DNA of 64,000 nt. Origin: Microlunatus kandeliicorticis. GTDB taxonomy: Bacteria > Actinomycetota > Actinomycetes > Propionibacteriales > Propionibacteriaceae. The position numbers were made by a program, and so were the translations under genes. The notes under the pieces are model-generated. The model had not been told where the DNA came from and ran no database searches. It saw only the letters and a list, made by a program, of their open reading frames with translations. Location of the stretch: NCBI RefSeq assembly GCF_014137855.1, contig NZ_JACGWT010000003.1, positions 186,001 through 250,000 of the forward strand. Direction: 5' to 3'. The number at the start of each line of letters is the position of its first letter. Positions within the stretch are counted from its first letter, which is position 1. Positions 42,655 through 51,281 of the stretch are shown piece by piece.

Positions 42655-43566
42655 TCAGGCGTTCTGGCGGCGGAACACCCGGGCGCCGAGCACCACCCCG
42701 GCGACCGCGAGCAGCACCGCCCAGAAGAGGCCCCAGACCGTCTGGCTGCTGTCGAAGTTGCCGACGAACACCGCACGCACGCCGTCCACCACGTGCTTGG
42801 TCGGCAGCACGTCGCTGATCACCCGCAGCCAGGTGGGCCCGAGGGTCATCGGCAGCAGGATGCCGCTGAGCAACAGGACCGGCATGCTGACGATGTTGAG
42901 GATCGGCGCCATCGCGTCCTCGCTCTTGGTGGTCAGCGCCAGCGCGTAGGAGAAGGCCGCGCAGGAGGTGCCGACCAGCATCACCATCAACAGCCCGAGC
43001 AGCATCCCGCCCGGTGAGCCGTCGAGCCCGAACGCCAGCGCGAGCACGATCAGCAGCACGCCCTGGACGAACAGCTGCAGCACGTCGCGGAGCACCCGGC
43101 CGAGCAGCAGCGCGACCCGGCTGGCCGGGGTCACCCGCTCCGCCTCGATCACCCCGTCGCGCCACTCGCCCAGCAGACCGAAGCCGGCGAAGAAGGCGCC
43201 GAACAGCCCGAGCTGGAGCAGCAGACCGGGCACGAACAGGGTGTAGGCGTTCGTGGTCCCGAGCGCCGGGGCCAGCGGCTTGAGCAGCGGCCCGAACAGC
43301 GCCAGGTAGAGGATCGGCTGCGCCAACCCGATCAGCACCCAGGCGGGGTTGCGCAGGGCGAGCCGGAGCTGGCGGCGGAACACGATCAGCGTCTCGCCGA
43401 GGAAACCGACGCGGGCGGTGCCGCCGTCGGTGTCGCGGACGCGCCGGCCGCCCCCGCCGGCGGTCGTCACGGAGGCCATCGGCGCGGTGCCCGTTCCGGC
43501 CGTCGTCGCCGCTGCGGGTGCCGTCGCGTCGTCGCCGGCGCGGAACTCGGTCTCGGGTGTGCTCAT
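42655..43566 (-). CDS. ABC-2 permease (DrrB-like)
   Basis: This permease of 303 residues has about six helices after a 65-residue polar N-terminus. The segment PLLLQLGLFGAFFAGFGLLGEWRDGVIEAERVTPASRVALLLGRVLRDV is the conserved ABC-2/DrrB region with its E-R-[VT]-TP loop. It forms an exporter with the ATPase whose stop overlaps its ATG (TGATG). DrrAB-like pairs export antibiotics and lipids; substrate here is unknown. Confidence 0.92.
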   Translation of the reverse strand: MSTPETEFRAGDDATAPAAATTAGTGTAPMASVTTAGGGGRRVRDTDGGTARVGFLGETLIVFRRQLRLALRNPAWVLIGLAQPILYLALFGPLLKPLAPALGTTNAYTLFVPGLLLQLGLFGAFFAGFGLLGEWRDGVIEAERVTPASRVALLLGRVLRDVLQLFVQGVLLIVLALAFGLDGSPGGMLLGLLMVMLVGTSCAAFSYALALTTKSEDAMAPILNIVSMPVLLLSGILLPMTLGPTWLRVISDVLPTKHVVDGVRAVFVGNFDSSQTVWGLFWAVLLAVAGVVLGARVFRRQNA

Positions 43567-44537
43567 CAGGCTGCCTCGTCGTCTCGGAGCGACCGTCCGG
43601 TCATGGTCAGGAAGACGTCGTCCAGGGTCGGGCGACGGACCTCGACACCGGCCAGCGCGATGCCGTCGGCGTCGAGGGAGCGGAGCAGGCCCGGCAGCGC
43701 CGACCCTGCCTGCGGGACGCGGATGCTGGTGGTCACGCCGCTGGTCGAGCCCTCGCTGGCCCCGTCGAGGCCGGCGAGCCGGCGCGCCGCCGCCTCGGCC
43801 TGCTGCTCGTCCTGGACGGTCAGCTCGATCAGGTCACCGCGCACGCTGCGCTTGAGGTTGTCCGGGGTGTCGCTGGCCACGATCACCCCGTGGTCGATGA
43901 CGAAGATCCGGTCGCAGAGCGCGTCGGCCTCGTCGAGGTAGTGGGTGGTGAGGAAGACGGTGCTGCCGTGGGTGTCGCGGAGCGAACCGATGTGGGTCCA
44001 GAGATTGGCCCGGGCCTGCGGGTCGAGCCCGGTGGTCGGCTCGTCGAGGAACACCAGCTGCGGGTCGTGCACCAGCCCCATCGCGATGTCGAGACGGCGG
44101 CGCTGGCCGCCGGACATCTTCTTGGCCTGTCGCTCCCACATCCCGTCGAGATCGAGCTGCTCGAAGAGCTCGCGGCCGCGTCGGACCGCCCGCTCCCGGC
44201 TGATCCCGTAGAGCAGGGCGTGGTCGACGACCTCCTCGCCCGCCCGGGCCTCCGAGCTCACCAGACCGCTCTGCGACACGTAGCCGATCGAGCGCCGGAC
44301 GCCGACCGGGTCGCCGGCCAGGTCGTGACCGGCGACCGTCGCCGTCCCCGCGGTCGGCTTCAGCAGGGTGGTGAGGATCCGCAGCGTCGTGGTCTTCCCG
44401 GCGCCGTTGGGACCGAGGAACCCGACGATCTCGCCGGCGTCCACGTCGAGGTCGACGCCGTCGACCGCCCGGACGCTCACCTTCTCGCGGCCGCGCCGCG
44501 TCTCGAAGGTGCGCACCAGGCCGCGCGCTCGGATCAT
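43566..44537 (-). CDS. ABC ATP-binding protein (DrrA-like)
   Basis: This protein of 323 residues has Walker A GPNGAGKTTT, the Q-loop IGYVSQSGL, signature MSGGQRRRLDIAMGL, Walker B LVFLDEPTTGLDP and a C-terminal regulatory domain of DrrA type (AEAAARRLAGLDGASEG). ATG 44537 is preceded by GAGGAGG at 5 nt; an ATG at 44582 lies within the operator repeats and is rejected. It is cotranscribed with the permease and preceded by a promoter with a direct repeat. Confidence 0.93.
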   Translation of the reverse strand: MIRARGLVRTFETRRGREKVSVRAVDGVDLDVDAGEIVGFLGPNGAGKTTTLRILTTLLKPTAGTATVAGHDLAGDPVGVRRSIGYVSQSGLVSSEARAGEEVVDHALLYGISRERAVRRGRELFEQLDLDGMWERQAKKMSGGQRRRLDIAMGLVHDPQLVFLDEPTTGLDPQARANLWTHIGSLRDTHGSTVFLTTHYLDEADALCDRIFVIDHGVIVASDTPDNLKRSVRGDLIELTVQDEQQAEAAARRLAGLDGASEGSTSGVTTSIRVPQAGSALPGLLRSLDADGIALAGVEVRRPTLDDVFLTMTGRSLRDDEAA

Positions 44538-44575
44538 GAGCCCCTCCTCGGTCCCCGGCGGGTCGACGCCCGCCG

Positions 44576-44603
44576 TGTTCAAGTTTGAGTGTTCAAGTTT
44601 GAG
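44576..44603. promoter_or_regulatory. Tandem 14-bp operator repeats before the DrrAB-like genes
   Basis: TGTTCAAGTTTGAG occurs twice head to tail (44576-44589 and 44590-44603) without mismatch. Each copy contains TCAA-GT-TTGA, a small palindrome. They overlap the spacer, -10 and start region of a minus-strand promoter (TTGACA at 44617-44612, AACACT at 44593-44588, 18-nt spacing). Likely the operator for the PadR protein encoded just upstream. Confidence 0.7.
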
Positions 44604-44719
44604 CAGTCAGCTGTCAAGAGGATTCCGGCCCCGTCAGGGTGGGACCAGGGTGCAGTCGATTGTTGATCGGGGGTCCGACACTTTTCTCGCCCCGCGGCGG
44701 CCTACGCCGCCGCCGGTGG

Positions 44720-45382
44720 TCAGCGACCGGTGGCGGACGACGCGTCGAGCAGCTCGCGGTAGCGCCGACGCTGCTCGACCATCTCCCAGCCGGCGTCGTC
44801 CGGGCCGGGCATCCAGGTCTGCGGCTCGCCGAGGAACGCCAGGTAGCCGTCATCCAGCCGGTCCCGGAAGTCGGCCAGCCAGGTGCGCTCCGCGGTCCGC
44901 AGGCTCTGGTCGAGCCCCATCATGTGCGCGACGTGGGGCGGGACGGTCTGACCGGCGCCGGCGATGGCCTCCGCCACCTCGGCGCCCACGGCGTCGAGCC
45001 GGTCGAGTCGGGCGTCCAGCGCGGTGATCACCTCCCGGCGGGTCAGGTAGGGCGCGAAGGCGAGTCCGGTGTCGAGCACCGGTCGCTCGAAGCCCTGGCT
45101 GCCGTCGAGCGCCTCGCGGATCATCCGGGCGAACTCGTCCCGACCGCTCGCGGTCGTCTCGTAGACGGCGACCGGGCGGGTCCCGTCGGTGAGGTCGTGG
45201 CGCAGGATCGCGTCCTGCTTGGTGAGCGTCGCGAGCATCGAGTAGACCGACCCCGGCTTGAGCTTGGCCCAGTCCTCGACCTGCCAGGACATCAGCTCGC
45301 GGGTCACCTGGTAGCCGTTGACCGGCTCGAACAGCCGGACGACCCCCAGCACCAGAGCGCGGGTGACGAAGGCTCCGGCCAT
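44720..45382 (-). CDS. PadR-family regulator of the exporter
   Basis: This protein of 220 residues has MAGAFVTRALVLGVVRLFEPVNGYQVTREL as N-terminal helix and LKPGSVYSMLATLTKQDAILRHD as recognition segment, then a wing ending ASGRDEFARMI. The C-terminal part is helical, of the PadR_C2 type. TACTGT (45394-45389) ends 6 nt before the ATG, so the gene is likely leaderless. The 182-nt gap between this gene and the exporter holds the direct repeats, which favours local control of the transporter. Confidence 0.88.
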   Translation of the reverse strand: MAGAFVTRALVLGVVRLFEPVNGYQVTRELMSWQVEDWAKLKPGSVYSMLATLTKQDAILRHDLTDGTRPVAVYETTASGRDEFARMIREALDGSQGFERPVLDTGLAFAPYLTRREVITALDARLDRLDAVGAEVAEAIAGAGQTVPPHVAHMMGLDQSLRTAERTWLADFRDRLDDGYLAFLGEPQTWMPGPDDAGWEMVEQRRRYRELLDASSATGR

Positions 45383-45414
45383 GGCCGCACAGTAACCGGA
45401 CTAGCTTTGGGGCC

Positions 45415-46779
45415 ATGGACGCGCCGCTGGAGTCGCTGATCGCACAGCTGCCGGAGAAGACGGTGATCACCGACCCGGTCAGCATGGAGCCCTACCGGTA
45501 CGACTGGGCGCACGACGAGACCGCGGGGATGCCGCTGGCCGTCGTCCGGCCCACCGACGCCGACCAGGTGCAGACGACGATGCGCTGGGCCTCCGAGCAC
45601 CGGGTCCCGGTGGTCCCGCGCGGCGCGGGCAGCGGGCTGTCCGGCGGGTCGACGGCGGTCGAGCAGGGTCTGGTGCTCAGCCTGGATCGGATGCGGTCGG
45701 TCGAGGTCGACCCGAACCTGCGGATCGCGGTGGTCGAGCCCGGCGCGCTCAACGTCGAGGTGAAGCGGGCCGCGGCCGAGCACGGGCTCTGGTACCCGCC
45801 GGACCCGTCGTCGTACGAGATGTGCTCGATCGGCGGCAACCTCGCCACCAACGCCGGCGGGCTGTGCTGCGTCAAGTACGGAGTGACCACCGACTACGTG
45901 CTCGCCCTCGACGTGGTGCTGGCCGACGGCACCAAGCTGCAGCTCGGCGGGCCGCGGCTCAAGGACGTCGCCGGGCTGAGTCTGATCAAGCTCTTCGTCG
46001 GCAGCGAGGGGCTGCTGGGAGTGATCACCCGCGGGATCCTGCGGCTGATCCCGGCCCAGCCCAGCCGCTCGACCCTGGTGGCGATCTACGACGACGTCGA
46101 GACCGCGGCACGGTCGGTGGTGGAGATGTGCCGCAACATCCGGCCGTCGATGGTCGAGCTGATGGACAACGCCTCGATCAACGCCGTCGAGGACTATCGG
46201 GCGATGGGGCTGGACCGCAGCGCCGGTGCGATGTTGATCATCCAGTCGGACGCGCCGGGCGAGAGCTGCAGCCGCGAGATCTCCGTGCTGCAACAGATCT
46301 GCGACACCGTCGGCGCGCGCGAGACCTTCGTCACCGACGATCCCGAGGAGGGCGAGATGTTCGCCGAGGGCCGCCGGGTGGCCTTCCACGCGATCGAGAA
46401 GCGCGGCTCGATCATGCTCGAGGACGTCGGCGCGCCGCTGCCGGTGCTGCCCGAGCTGATCACCGGGATCGCGGCGATCGCCGCGAGGCACCGGGTCGAG
46501 ATCCCCACCGTCGCGCACGCCGGCGACGGCAACACCCATCCGATCGTGGTCTACGACGCGAGCGATCCCGACTCGACCGAGCGGGCCGCGAGAGCCTTCG
46601 CCGAGGTGATGAGCCTGGCCATCTCGCTCGGCGGCACGATCACCGGCGAGCACGGGGTCGGACGGCTCAAGAAGGCCGCGCTCCCCGACCAGCTCGGCCC
46701 CGAGGTGATGGAGGTCAGCCGGCGGATCAAGGCAGCGCTCGACCCGCAGGGCATCCTCAACCCCGGGGCCGTCCTCTGA
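45415..46779 (+). CDS. FAD-binding oxidase (GlcD/D-lactate dehydrogenase-like)
   Basis: This protein of 454 residues belongs to the VAO/FAD_binding_4 superfamily. The N-terminal half has VVPRGAGSGLSGGSTAVEQGLVLSLDRM and SSYEMCSIGGNLATNAGGLCCVKYGVTTDYVLALDVVL, the FAD-binding loops. The C-terminal half has AHAGDGNTHPIVVYD and TGEHGVGRLKKAALPDQLGPEVMEVSRRIKAALDPQGILNPG, typical of GlcD and D-lactate/D-2-hydroxyacid oxidoreductases. No GlcE/GlcF partner is present. TAGCTT (45402-45407) ends 7 nt before the ATG. Substrate probably a D-2-hydroxyacid. Confidence 0.9.
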   Translation: MDAPLESLIAQLPEKTVITDPVSMEPYRYDWAHDETAGMPLAVVRPTDADQVQTTMRWASEHRVPVVPRGAGSGLSGGSTAVEQGLVLSLDRMRSVEVDPNLRIAVVEPGALNVEVKRAAAEHGLWYPPDPSSYEMCSIGGNLATNAGGLCCVKYGVTTDYVLALDVVLADGTKLQLGGPRLKDVAGLSLIKLFVGSEGLLGVITRGILRLIPAQPSRSTLVAIYDDVETAARSVVEMCRNIRPSMVELMDNASINAVEDYRAMGLDRSAGAMLIIQSDAPGESCSREISVLQQICDTVGARETFVTDDPEEGEMFAEGRRVAFHAIEKRGSIMLEDVGAPLPVLPELITGIAAIAARHRVEIPTVAHAGDGNTHPIVVYDASDPDSTERAARAFAEVMSLAISLGGTITGEHGVGRLKKAALPDQLGPEVMEVSRRIKAALDPQGILNPGAVL

Positions 46780-46810
46780 GGGGCTGCCCTGGCGAACCAA
46801 CCCTTACCGT

Positions 46811-46831
46811 GCCCTGAGCCTGTTGAAGGGC
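46811..46831. repeat. Dispersed 21-nt palindrome, single copy
   Basis: GCCCT-GAGCCTGTTGA-AGGGC has perfect 5-bp arms. It fills the convergent gap between the FAD oxidase and the RDD gene and touches the RDD stop codon (46832-46834). Confidence 0.85.
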
Positions 46832-47296
46832 TCAGCGCCGGTTGACGACCACGGTGCCGCAGATCATGTCCTGCAGACCGCGACGGTTGCCGTCGACGAT
46901 CAGCGGCGGCAGCGCCAGGCTGACCAGGGCGGCCCGGGCGATCGCTCGCGGGACGCCGAGCGGCCGGCCGTCGAGCCGCATCACGGCGATCCGCAGCAGC
47001 AGCTGGCCGAAGCTGCCACCGGCGGTGGCCGACAGCAGGGCGGACTCGACGAAGAAGACGGCCAGGGTCATGAACCGGCGCCAGTCCGTCTCGGTCAGCA
47101 CGGCCGGGCTGAAGATCGCGATGGCGATCAGCATGCTGAGCGCCCAGTCGAGGACGAGAGCACCGATCCGGCTCTTCCACGAGGCGAGCGACGTGCGTCC
47201 GGTCTCGGGGAGGCCGAGCCGCTCGCCGGGGTACCGCGGTTCGGGGTGCTCGACCCAGCGGTCGTCCGCGCGGTCCTGACGGTCGGCTCGACTCAC
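46832..47296 (-). CDS. RDD-family membrane protein
   Basis: This protein of 154 residues has a hydrophilic N-terminus of about 40 residues, then SWKSRIGALVLDWALSMLIAIAIF with the R and D of the RDD motif, two further hydrophobic segments (AVFFVESALLSATAGGSFGQLLLRIAVMRLDG) and PRAIARAALVSLALPPLIV. RDD proteins are of unknown transport or stress function. TAGCCT (47309-47304) ends 7 nt before the GTG on the minus strand. It is divergent from glnA, as in streptomycetes. Confidence 0.9.
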   Translation of the reverse strand: MSRADRQDRADDRWVEHPEPRYPGERLGLPETGRTSLASWKSRIGALVLDWALSMLIAIAIFSPAVLTETDWRRFMTLAVFFVESALLSATAGGSFGQLLLRIAVMRLDGRPLGVPRAIARAALVSLALPPLIVDGNRRGLQDMICGTVVVNRR

Positions 47297-47364
47297 GCCG
47301 TCGAGGCTACCCGGCGACCGGTATGTGGACAGTCGTCACGAACCCGGCTGAGGAGCCCGCACGT

Positions 47365-47402
47365 GTAACCCGGGCGAAACAATCGCGCAACGGCCGGGAA
47401 AT
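47365..47402 (+). promoter_or_regulatory. GlnR box upstream of glnA
   Basis: GTAAC-N6-GAAAC-N6-GCAAC-N6-GAAAT matches the actinobacterial GlnR pattern (gTnAC-n6-GaAAc repeated) in all four half-sites with exact spacing. A -10 box TAGGCT follows at 47413-47418, which places the GlnR box near position -41 of the predicted start site, as expected for an activator site. Confidence 0.88.
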
Positions 47403-47412
47403 GGCGTGTTCC

Positions 47413-47418
47413 TAGGCT
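47413..47418 (+). promoter_or_regulatory. -10 element of glnA
   Basis: TAGGCT lies 11 nt downstream of the GlnR box. There is no good -35 match, consistent with activator-dependent transcription. The leader would be about 150 nt long and shows no riboswitch I recognise. Confidence 0.55.
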
Positions 47419-47577
47419 CAGCGCCGACCCAGCGCGGCGGCCGAGTGCTGAATCGGGCAGGATCCTTCATGGGCGGGGGCCCCACATCCAGCAGCCCTGC
47501 TCGCGCGAGATCCGGTCCGTTCGTCCAGATCGTCTCGTTGTTCAGCACCGAGCAGCACCGACTTCACCGGAGGACCC

Positions 47578-48999
47578 ATGTTCCAAGGCGCCGACGACCT
47601 GTTGGCCTACGTCCGGGATGAGGGTGTCGAGACCGTCGACATCCGCTTCTGCGATCTCCCGGGCATCATGCAGCACTTCGCCGTCCCGGCCGGCTCGTTC
47701 GACGAGTCGGTGTTCGAGGACGGGCTCGCCTTCGACGGCAGCTCGATCCGCGGCTTCCAGAAGATCCACGAGTCCGACATGGCGCTCATGCCGGACCCGA
47801 CGACCGCCTACGTCGACCCGTTCCGCAAGGCCAAGACGCTGGTCCTGAACTTCTTCGTGCACGACCCGCTGACCAAGGAGGCCTACAGCCGCGACCCGCG
47901 CAACATCGCCCGCAAGGCCGAGGCCTACCTGGCCTCGACCGGCGTCGGCGACACCGCGTTCTTCGCGCCCGAGGCCGAGTTCTACGTCTTCGACGACGTC
48001 CGCTTCGAGACCAAGCAGAACACCGGCTACTACGCGATCGACTCGATCGCGGGTGCCTGGAACACCGGCCGCGAGGAAGAGGGCGGCAACCGCGGCTACA
48101 AGGTCAAGTACAAGGGCGGCTACTTCCCGGTGCCGCCGGTCGACCACTTCGCCGACCTGCGCGACGACATGGTGCGCAACATGGAGGCGACCGGGCTGAC
48201 CGTCGAGCGGGCCCACCACGAGGTCGGCACCGCCGGCCAGGCCGAGATCAACTACCGCTTCAACACGTTGCTCAAGGCGGGCGACGACGTGATGAAGTTC
48301 AAGTACCTGGTGAAGAACACCGCTTGGGCGGCCGGCAAGACCGCGACCTTCATGCCGAAGCCGATCTTCGGCGACAACGGCTCGGGCATGCACGTGCACA
48401 GCTCGATCTGGAACGGCGGCGAGCCGCTGTTCTACGACGAGGCCGGCTACGGCGGGCTGTCCGACCTGGCCCGCTGGTACATCGGCGGCATCCTGGCCCA
48501 CGCTCCGTCGCTGCTGGCCTTCACCAACCCGACGGTGAACAGCTACCACCGGCTGGTGCCGGGCTTCGAGGCCCCGGTCAACCTGGTCTACAGCCAGCGC
48601 AACCGCTCGGCCTGCATCCGGATCCCGATCACCGGCTCGAACCCGAAGGCCAAGCGCATCGAGTTCCGCTGCCCGGACCCGTCGAGCAACCCCTACCTCG
48701 CGTTCTCGGCGATCCTGCTGGCCGGCGTCGACGGCATCCTCAACAAGACCGAGCCCGGTGCCCCGGTCGACAAGGACCTCTACGAGCTGCCGCCCGAGGA
48801 GCACGCGTCGGTGCCCACCGTCCCGGCCAGCCTGGACGGCGTGCTCGACTCGCTCGAGGCCGACCACGAGTTCCTGCTGCAGGGCGACGTGTTCACCCCG
48901 GACCTGATCGAGACCTGGGTCGAGCTGAAGCGCGCCGACATCGACGCGATCCGGCTGCGTCCGCACCCGCACGAGTTCGAGATGTACTACGACATCTGA
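47578..48999 (+). CDS. glnA: Glutamine synthetase type I
   Basis: GlnA1, 473 residues, makes glutamine from glutamate, ammonia and [69 protein letters not shown] and NRSACIRIP are canonical. [10 protein letters not shown] near residue 402 carries the tyrosine that GlnE adenylylates; GlnE is encoded 7 kb away. The ATG is preceded by CGGAGGACCC. A terminator follows the gene, and GlnR control is indicated by the box upstream. This is the main ammonium-assimilating enzyme. Confidence 0.98.
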   Translation: MFQGADDLLAYVRDEGVETVDIRFCDLPGIMQHFAVPAGSFDESVFEDGLAFDGSSIRGFQKIHESDMALMPDPTTAYVDPFRKAKTLVLNFFVHDPLTKEAYSRDPRNIARKAEAYLASTGVGDTAFFAPEAEFYVFDDVRFETKQNTGYYAIDSIAGAWNTGREEEGGNRGYKVKYKGGYFPVPPVDHFADLRDDMVRNMEATGLTVERAHHEVGTAGQAEINYRFNTLLKAGDDVMKFKYLVKNTAWAAGKTATFMPKPIFGDNGSGMHVHSSIWNGGEPLFYDEAGYGGLSDLARWYIGGILAHAPSLLAFTNPTVNSYHRLVPGFEAPVNLVYSQRNRSACIRIPITGSNPKAKRIEFRCPDPSSNPYLAFSAILLAGVDGILNKTEPGAPVDKDLYELPPEEHASVPTVPASLDGVLDSLEADHEFLLQGDVFTPDLIETWVELKRADIDAIRLRPHPHEFEMYYDI

Positions 49000-49016
49000 T
49001 CCTCCCCCTCGAACGC

Positions 49017-49050
49017 CCACGGCCCCGGCCCGACAGGACCGGGGCCGTGG
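49017..49050. terminator. Terminator after glnA
   Basis: CCACGGCCCCGG (49017-49028) and CCGGGGCCGTGG (49039-49050) form a perfect 12-bp stem with a 10-nt loop, 17 nt after the glnA stop. It can also serve the convergent ADP-ribosylglycohydrolase gene. Confidence 0.85.
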
Positions 49051-49108
49051 TGCGTTCACGGCTGTCGGGTCTGCCCACAGGAAGATCCGGTGGCCCCGAC
49101 GCCGCTAC

Positions 49109-50248
49109 TTACCACCCGGGATAGCGAGTGGTCCACCGGGTGAAGGGGCCGTAGTCGCCGTGCAGCTCCCTTCCGACCGTGAACTCGGTGCAGAGGTCGT
49201 CGGCCAGCGTCAGGATGGTGCCGCGGCCCTCGACCTCGAAGACCAGCTCGGGAGGCAGTGCGGTCTCACCGTGCAGCGCTCCGAGCAGATTGCCGCAGAT
49301 CGACCCGGTGGAGTCGCTGTCGCCGGAGTGCGTAACCGCGAGAGCGAGCGCGTCGAGCACCTCCCCCGGCTCCGGGTGCGCGAGAGCGGCGTAGAGCCCG
49401 ACCGCGAGCGCCTCCTCGGCGATCCAGCCGGCACCGAGCGACTCGACCACTGCCGCGTCAGCTGGGTGGCGCGCGGCCTCGACGGCCCTGACGATGGCGC
49501 GGCTCGTCTCCTGGTGGCCGTCGCGTCGCTCGAGCAGTCCGAGGGTGTCCTCGACCGCCTCGGCCAGCGAACGGCCCCGCACGAGCGCGCCGACCAGGGA
49601 AGCCAGTGCTCCCGATGCCAACCGACCGGTGACGTGACCGTGGGTGAAGCCCGCCGCCTCCGCCGCCGCGTCGAACGTCCAGTCGAGCGGATAGCCCGCT
49701 CCCGGCCACACCAAGCCGAACGGCGCGCTGCGCATCACCCCGCCGCAGCCCTTGGATCCGTTGACCGCCGGGCGTCCGAAGGGGCTGATGCTCCGGTGGC
49801 CGTCCCGGGCGGTCTCGAGCGCTTGCAGGCAGGTCGTCCCGGGCGCCCGGCGCGAGTACAGCCAGCGTTGCCCGATCAGCCACCCGTCCCGGGTTCCGTC
49901 CGGACCGTCGAGCTGCTGGGTGTCGAGCCACCGGTCGTAGGCGTGTTGGAGGACCGCGACCGTGAATCCGAGCCCGCGGTCGGTCCGCACCGAGGCCCGG
50001 ATGATCCCCTCGACGGTGAAGAGCGTCATCTGCGTGTCGTCGGTGATCCAGCCGTGGCCCGGCACCCCGTCGACCGTCGCGGGTTGGTAGCTCCGCACCC
50101 CGTCGGGACCGCAGACGGCCCGGATCCGGGGCAGGTCCCAAAACTCGACCGGACCGCCGAGGGCATCACCGATCGCTCCTCCCAGCAGCGATCCCCGCAC
50201 TCTTGATCGATAGGACTCCAGTGCCTGTCGCTCCGCCGTCTCCGTCAT
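49109..50248 (-). CDS. ADP-ribosylglycohydrolase (DraG family)
   Basis: This protein of 379 residues has GSLLGGAIGDALGGPVEFW, WITDDTQMTLFTVEG (DDTxM metal ligands) and THSGDSDSTGSICGNLLGA (the second metal site, DxDST). These are the key motifs of DraG/ARH enzymes, which remove ADP-ribose from proteins or nucleic acids with Mg or Mn. ATG 50248 follows GGGAGAG; the longer frame reaches 50272. It is convergent with glnA. No DraT or nitrogenase gene is nearby, so the target could be any ADP-ribosylated protein, including one of nitrogen metabolism. Confidence 0.9.
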   Translation of the reverse strand: MTETAERQALESYRSRVRGSLLGGAIGDALGGPVEFWDLPRIRAVCGPDGVRSYQPATVDGVPGHGWITDDTQMTLFTVEGIIRASVRTDRGLGFTVAVLQHAYDRWLDTQQLDGPDGTRDGWLIGQRWLYSRRAPGTTCLQALETARDGHRSISPFGRPAVNGSKGCGGVMRSAPFGLVWPGAGYPLDWTFDAAAEAAGFTHGHVTGRLASGALASLVGALVRGRSLAEAVEDTLGLLERRDGHQETSRAIVRAVEAARHPADAAVVESLGAGWIAEEALAVGLYAALAHPEPGEVLDALALAVTHSGDSDSTGSICGNLLGALHGETALPPELVFEVEGRGTILTLADDLCTEFTVGRELHGDYGPFTRWTTRYPGW

Positions 50249-50304
50249 CAGACTCTCCCGCCGTCCGCACACCCGCGGTCGATGCTCGCATGCACCATAG
50301 GGAC

Positions 50305-51279
50305 ATGCTTGCCGCGTCCGCCGTGTCCCAGAGCGCCGACGACCCGCTGAGCGGGCTGGTGGTCGGTGACGTCGCCGACCCGGAGCCGCCGCCGGGCTGG
50401 GTCCGGATCCGGGTGGCGGCGAGCTCGCTCAACCTGCACGACGTGTGGACGCTGCGCGGGGTCGGGCACCCGGCCGACCAGCTGCCACGGATCCTCGGCT
50501 GCGACGCCGCCGGGTACACCGACGACGGCAGCGCGGTCCTCGTCTACCCGGTGATCGCCTCGGCCGACCGCGGCGGCGGGGACGAGACCCTCGACCCGCA
50601 GCGGTCGCTGCTCTCCGAGCGCTACGACGGCGGGTTCGCCGAGCACCTGGTGGTGCCCGAACGCAACCTGATCCCGCTGCCCGACTTCCTCACCCTGGAC
50701 GAGGCGGTCTGCCTGCCGATCGCCTGGGGCACCGCCTACCGGATGCTGTTCGTCCAGGCCGCGATCCGTCCAGGCGACCGGGTGCTGGTCCAGGGCGCGG
50801 GGGGCGGGGTCGCCTCGGCGGCGATCAAGCTCGCGGGCGCGGCCGGCGCCAAGGTCTACGCGACGTCGCGCTCGGCGGACAAGCTCGCCATCGCCGAGGG
50901 CTGGGGTGCGACCGGTGTCGAGAGCGGCGCCCGGCTGCCCGAACGCGTCGACGTGGTGATCGAGACGGTCGGTGAGGCCACCTGGTCGCACTCGCTCAAA
51001 GCGCTCCGGCCGGGCGGCACGGTGGTCGTCGCCGGCGCCACCAGCGGGATGAACCCGCCCGCCGACCTCGGCCGCGTCTTCTATCTCCAGCAGCGGATCC
51101 TCGGCTCGACCGGCTGCACCCGGGCCGAGCTGCTCCAGCTGCTCCGGATGCTCGAGACCACCGGCGTCCGCCCGGTGATCGACCGCACAGCCGCGCTCGC
51201 CGACCTGCACGCCGGGATGCGCGCCATGATCGACGGCGAGCTGGTCGGCAAGATCGTCGTCCACCCGCCGACGGGCTGA
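50305..51279 (+). CDS. Zinc-type alcohol dehydrogenase/quinone oxidoreductase-like protein
   Basis: This MDR protein of 324 residues has the GroES-like domain WVRIRVAASSLNLHDVWTLRGVG, GYTDDGSAVLVYPVIAS and the NADP-binding loop VQGAGGGVASAAIKLAGAAGAKVYATS. The structural zinc cysteines are absent, as in QOR-like members. I chose ATG 50305 over 50290 because it matches the typical start MLAA...LSGL and because a hexamer CACCAT ends 6 nt before it. The next gene starts 2 nt after its stop. Substrate unknown. Confidence 0.88.
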   Translation: MLAASAVSQSADDPLSGLVVGDVADPEPPPGWVRIRVAASSLNLHDVWTLRGVGHPADQLPRILGCDAAGYTDDGSAVLVYPVIASADRGGGDETLDPQRSLLSERYDGGFAEHLVVPERNLIPLPDFLTLDEAVCLPIAWGTAYRMLFVQAAIRPGDRVLVQGAGGGVASAAIKLAGAAGAKVYATSRSADKLAIAEGWGATGVESGARLPERVDVVIETVGEATWSHSLKALRPGGTVVVAGATSGMNPPADLGRVFYLQQRILGSTGCTRAELLQLLRMLETTGVRPVIDRTAALADLHAGMRAMIDGELVGKIVVHPPTG

Positions 51280-51281
51280 CG

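Noticed and set aside
44690-44715. GC-rich hairpin near the PadR stop considered as a terminator.
   Set aside because: It lacks a T-run on the minus strand (an A-run lies there instead) and is short and GC-biased, so it may be chance.
49109-50248. DraG-type enzyme considered as nitrogenase control.
   Set aside because: No nif or draT genes are in the window and the order glnA/DraG-like alone does not support nitrogen fixation.
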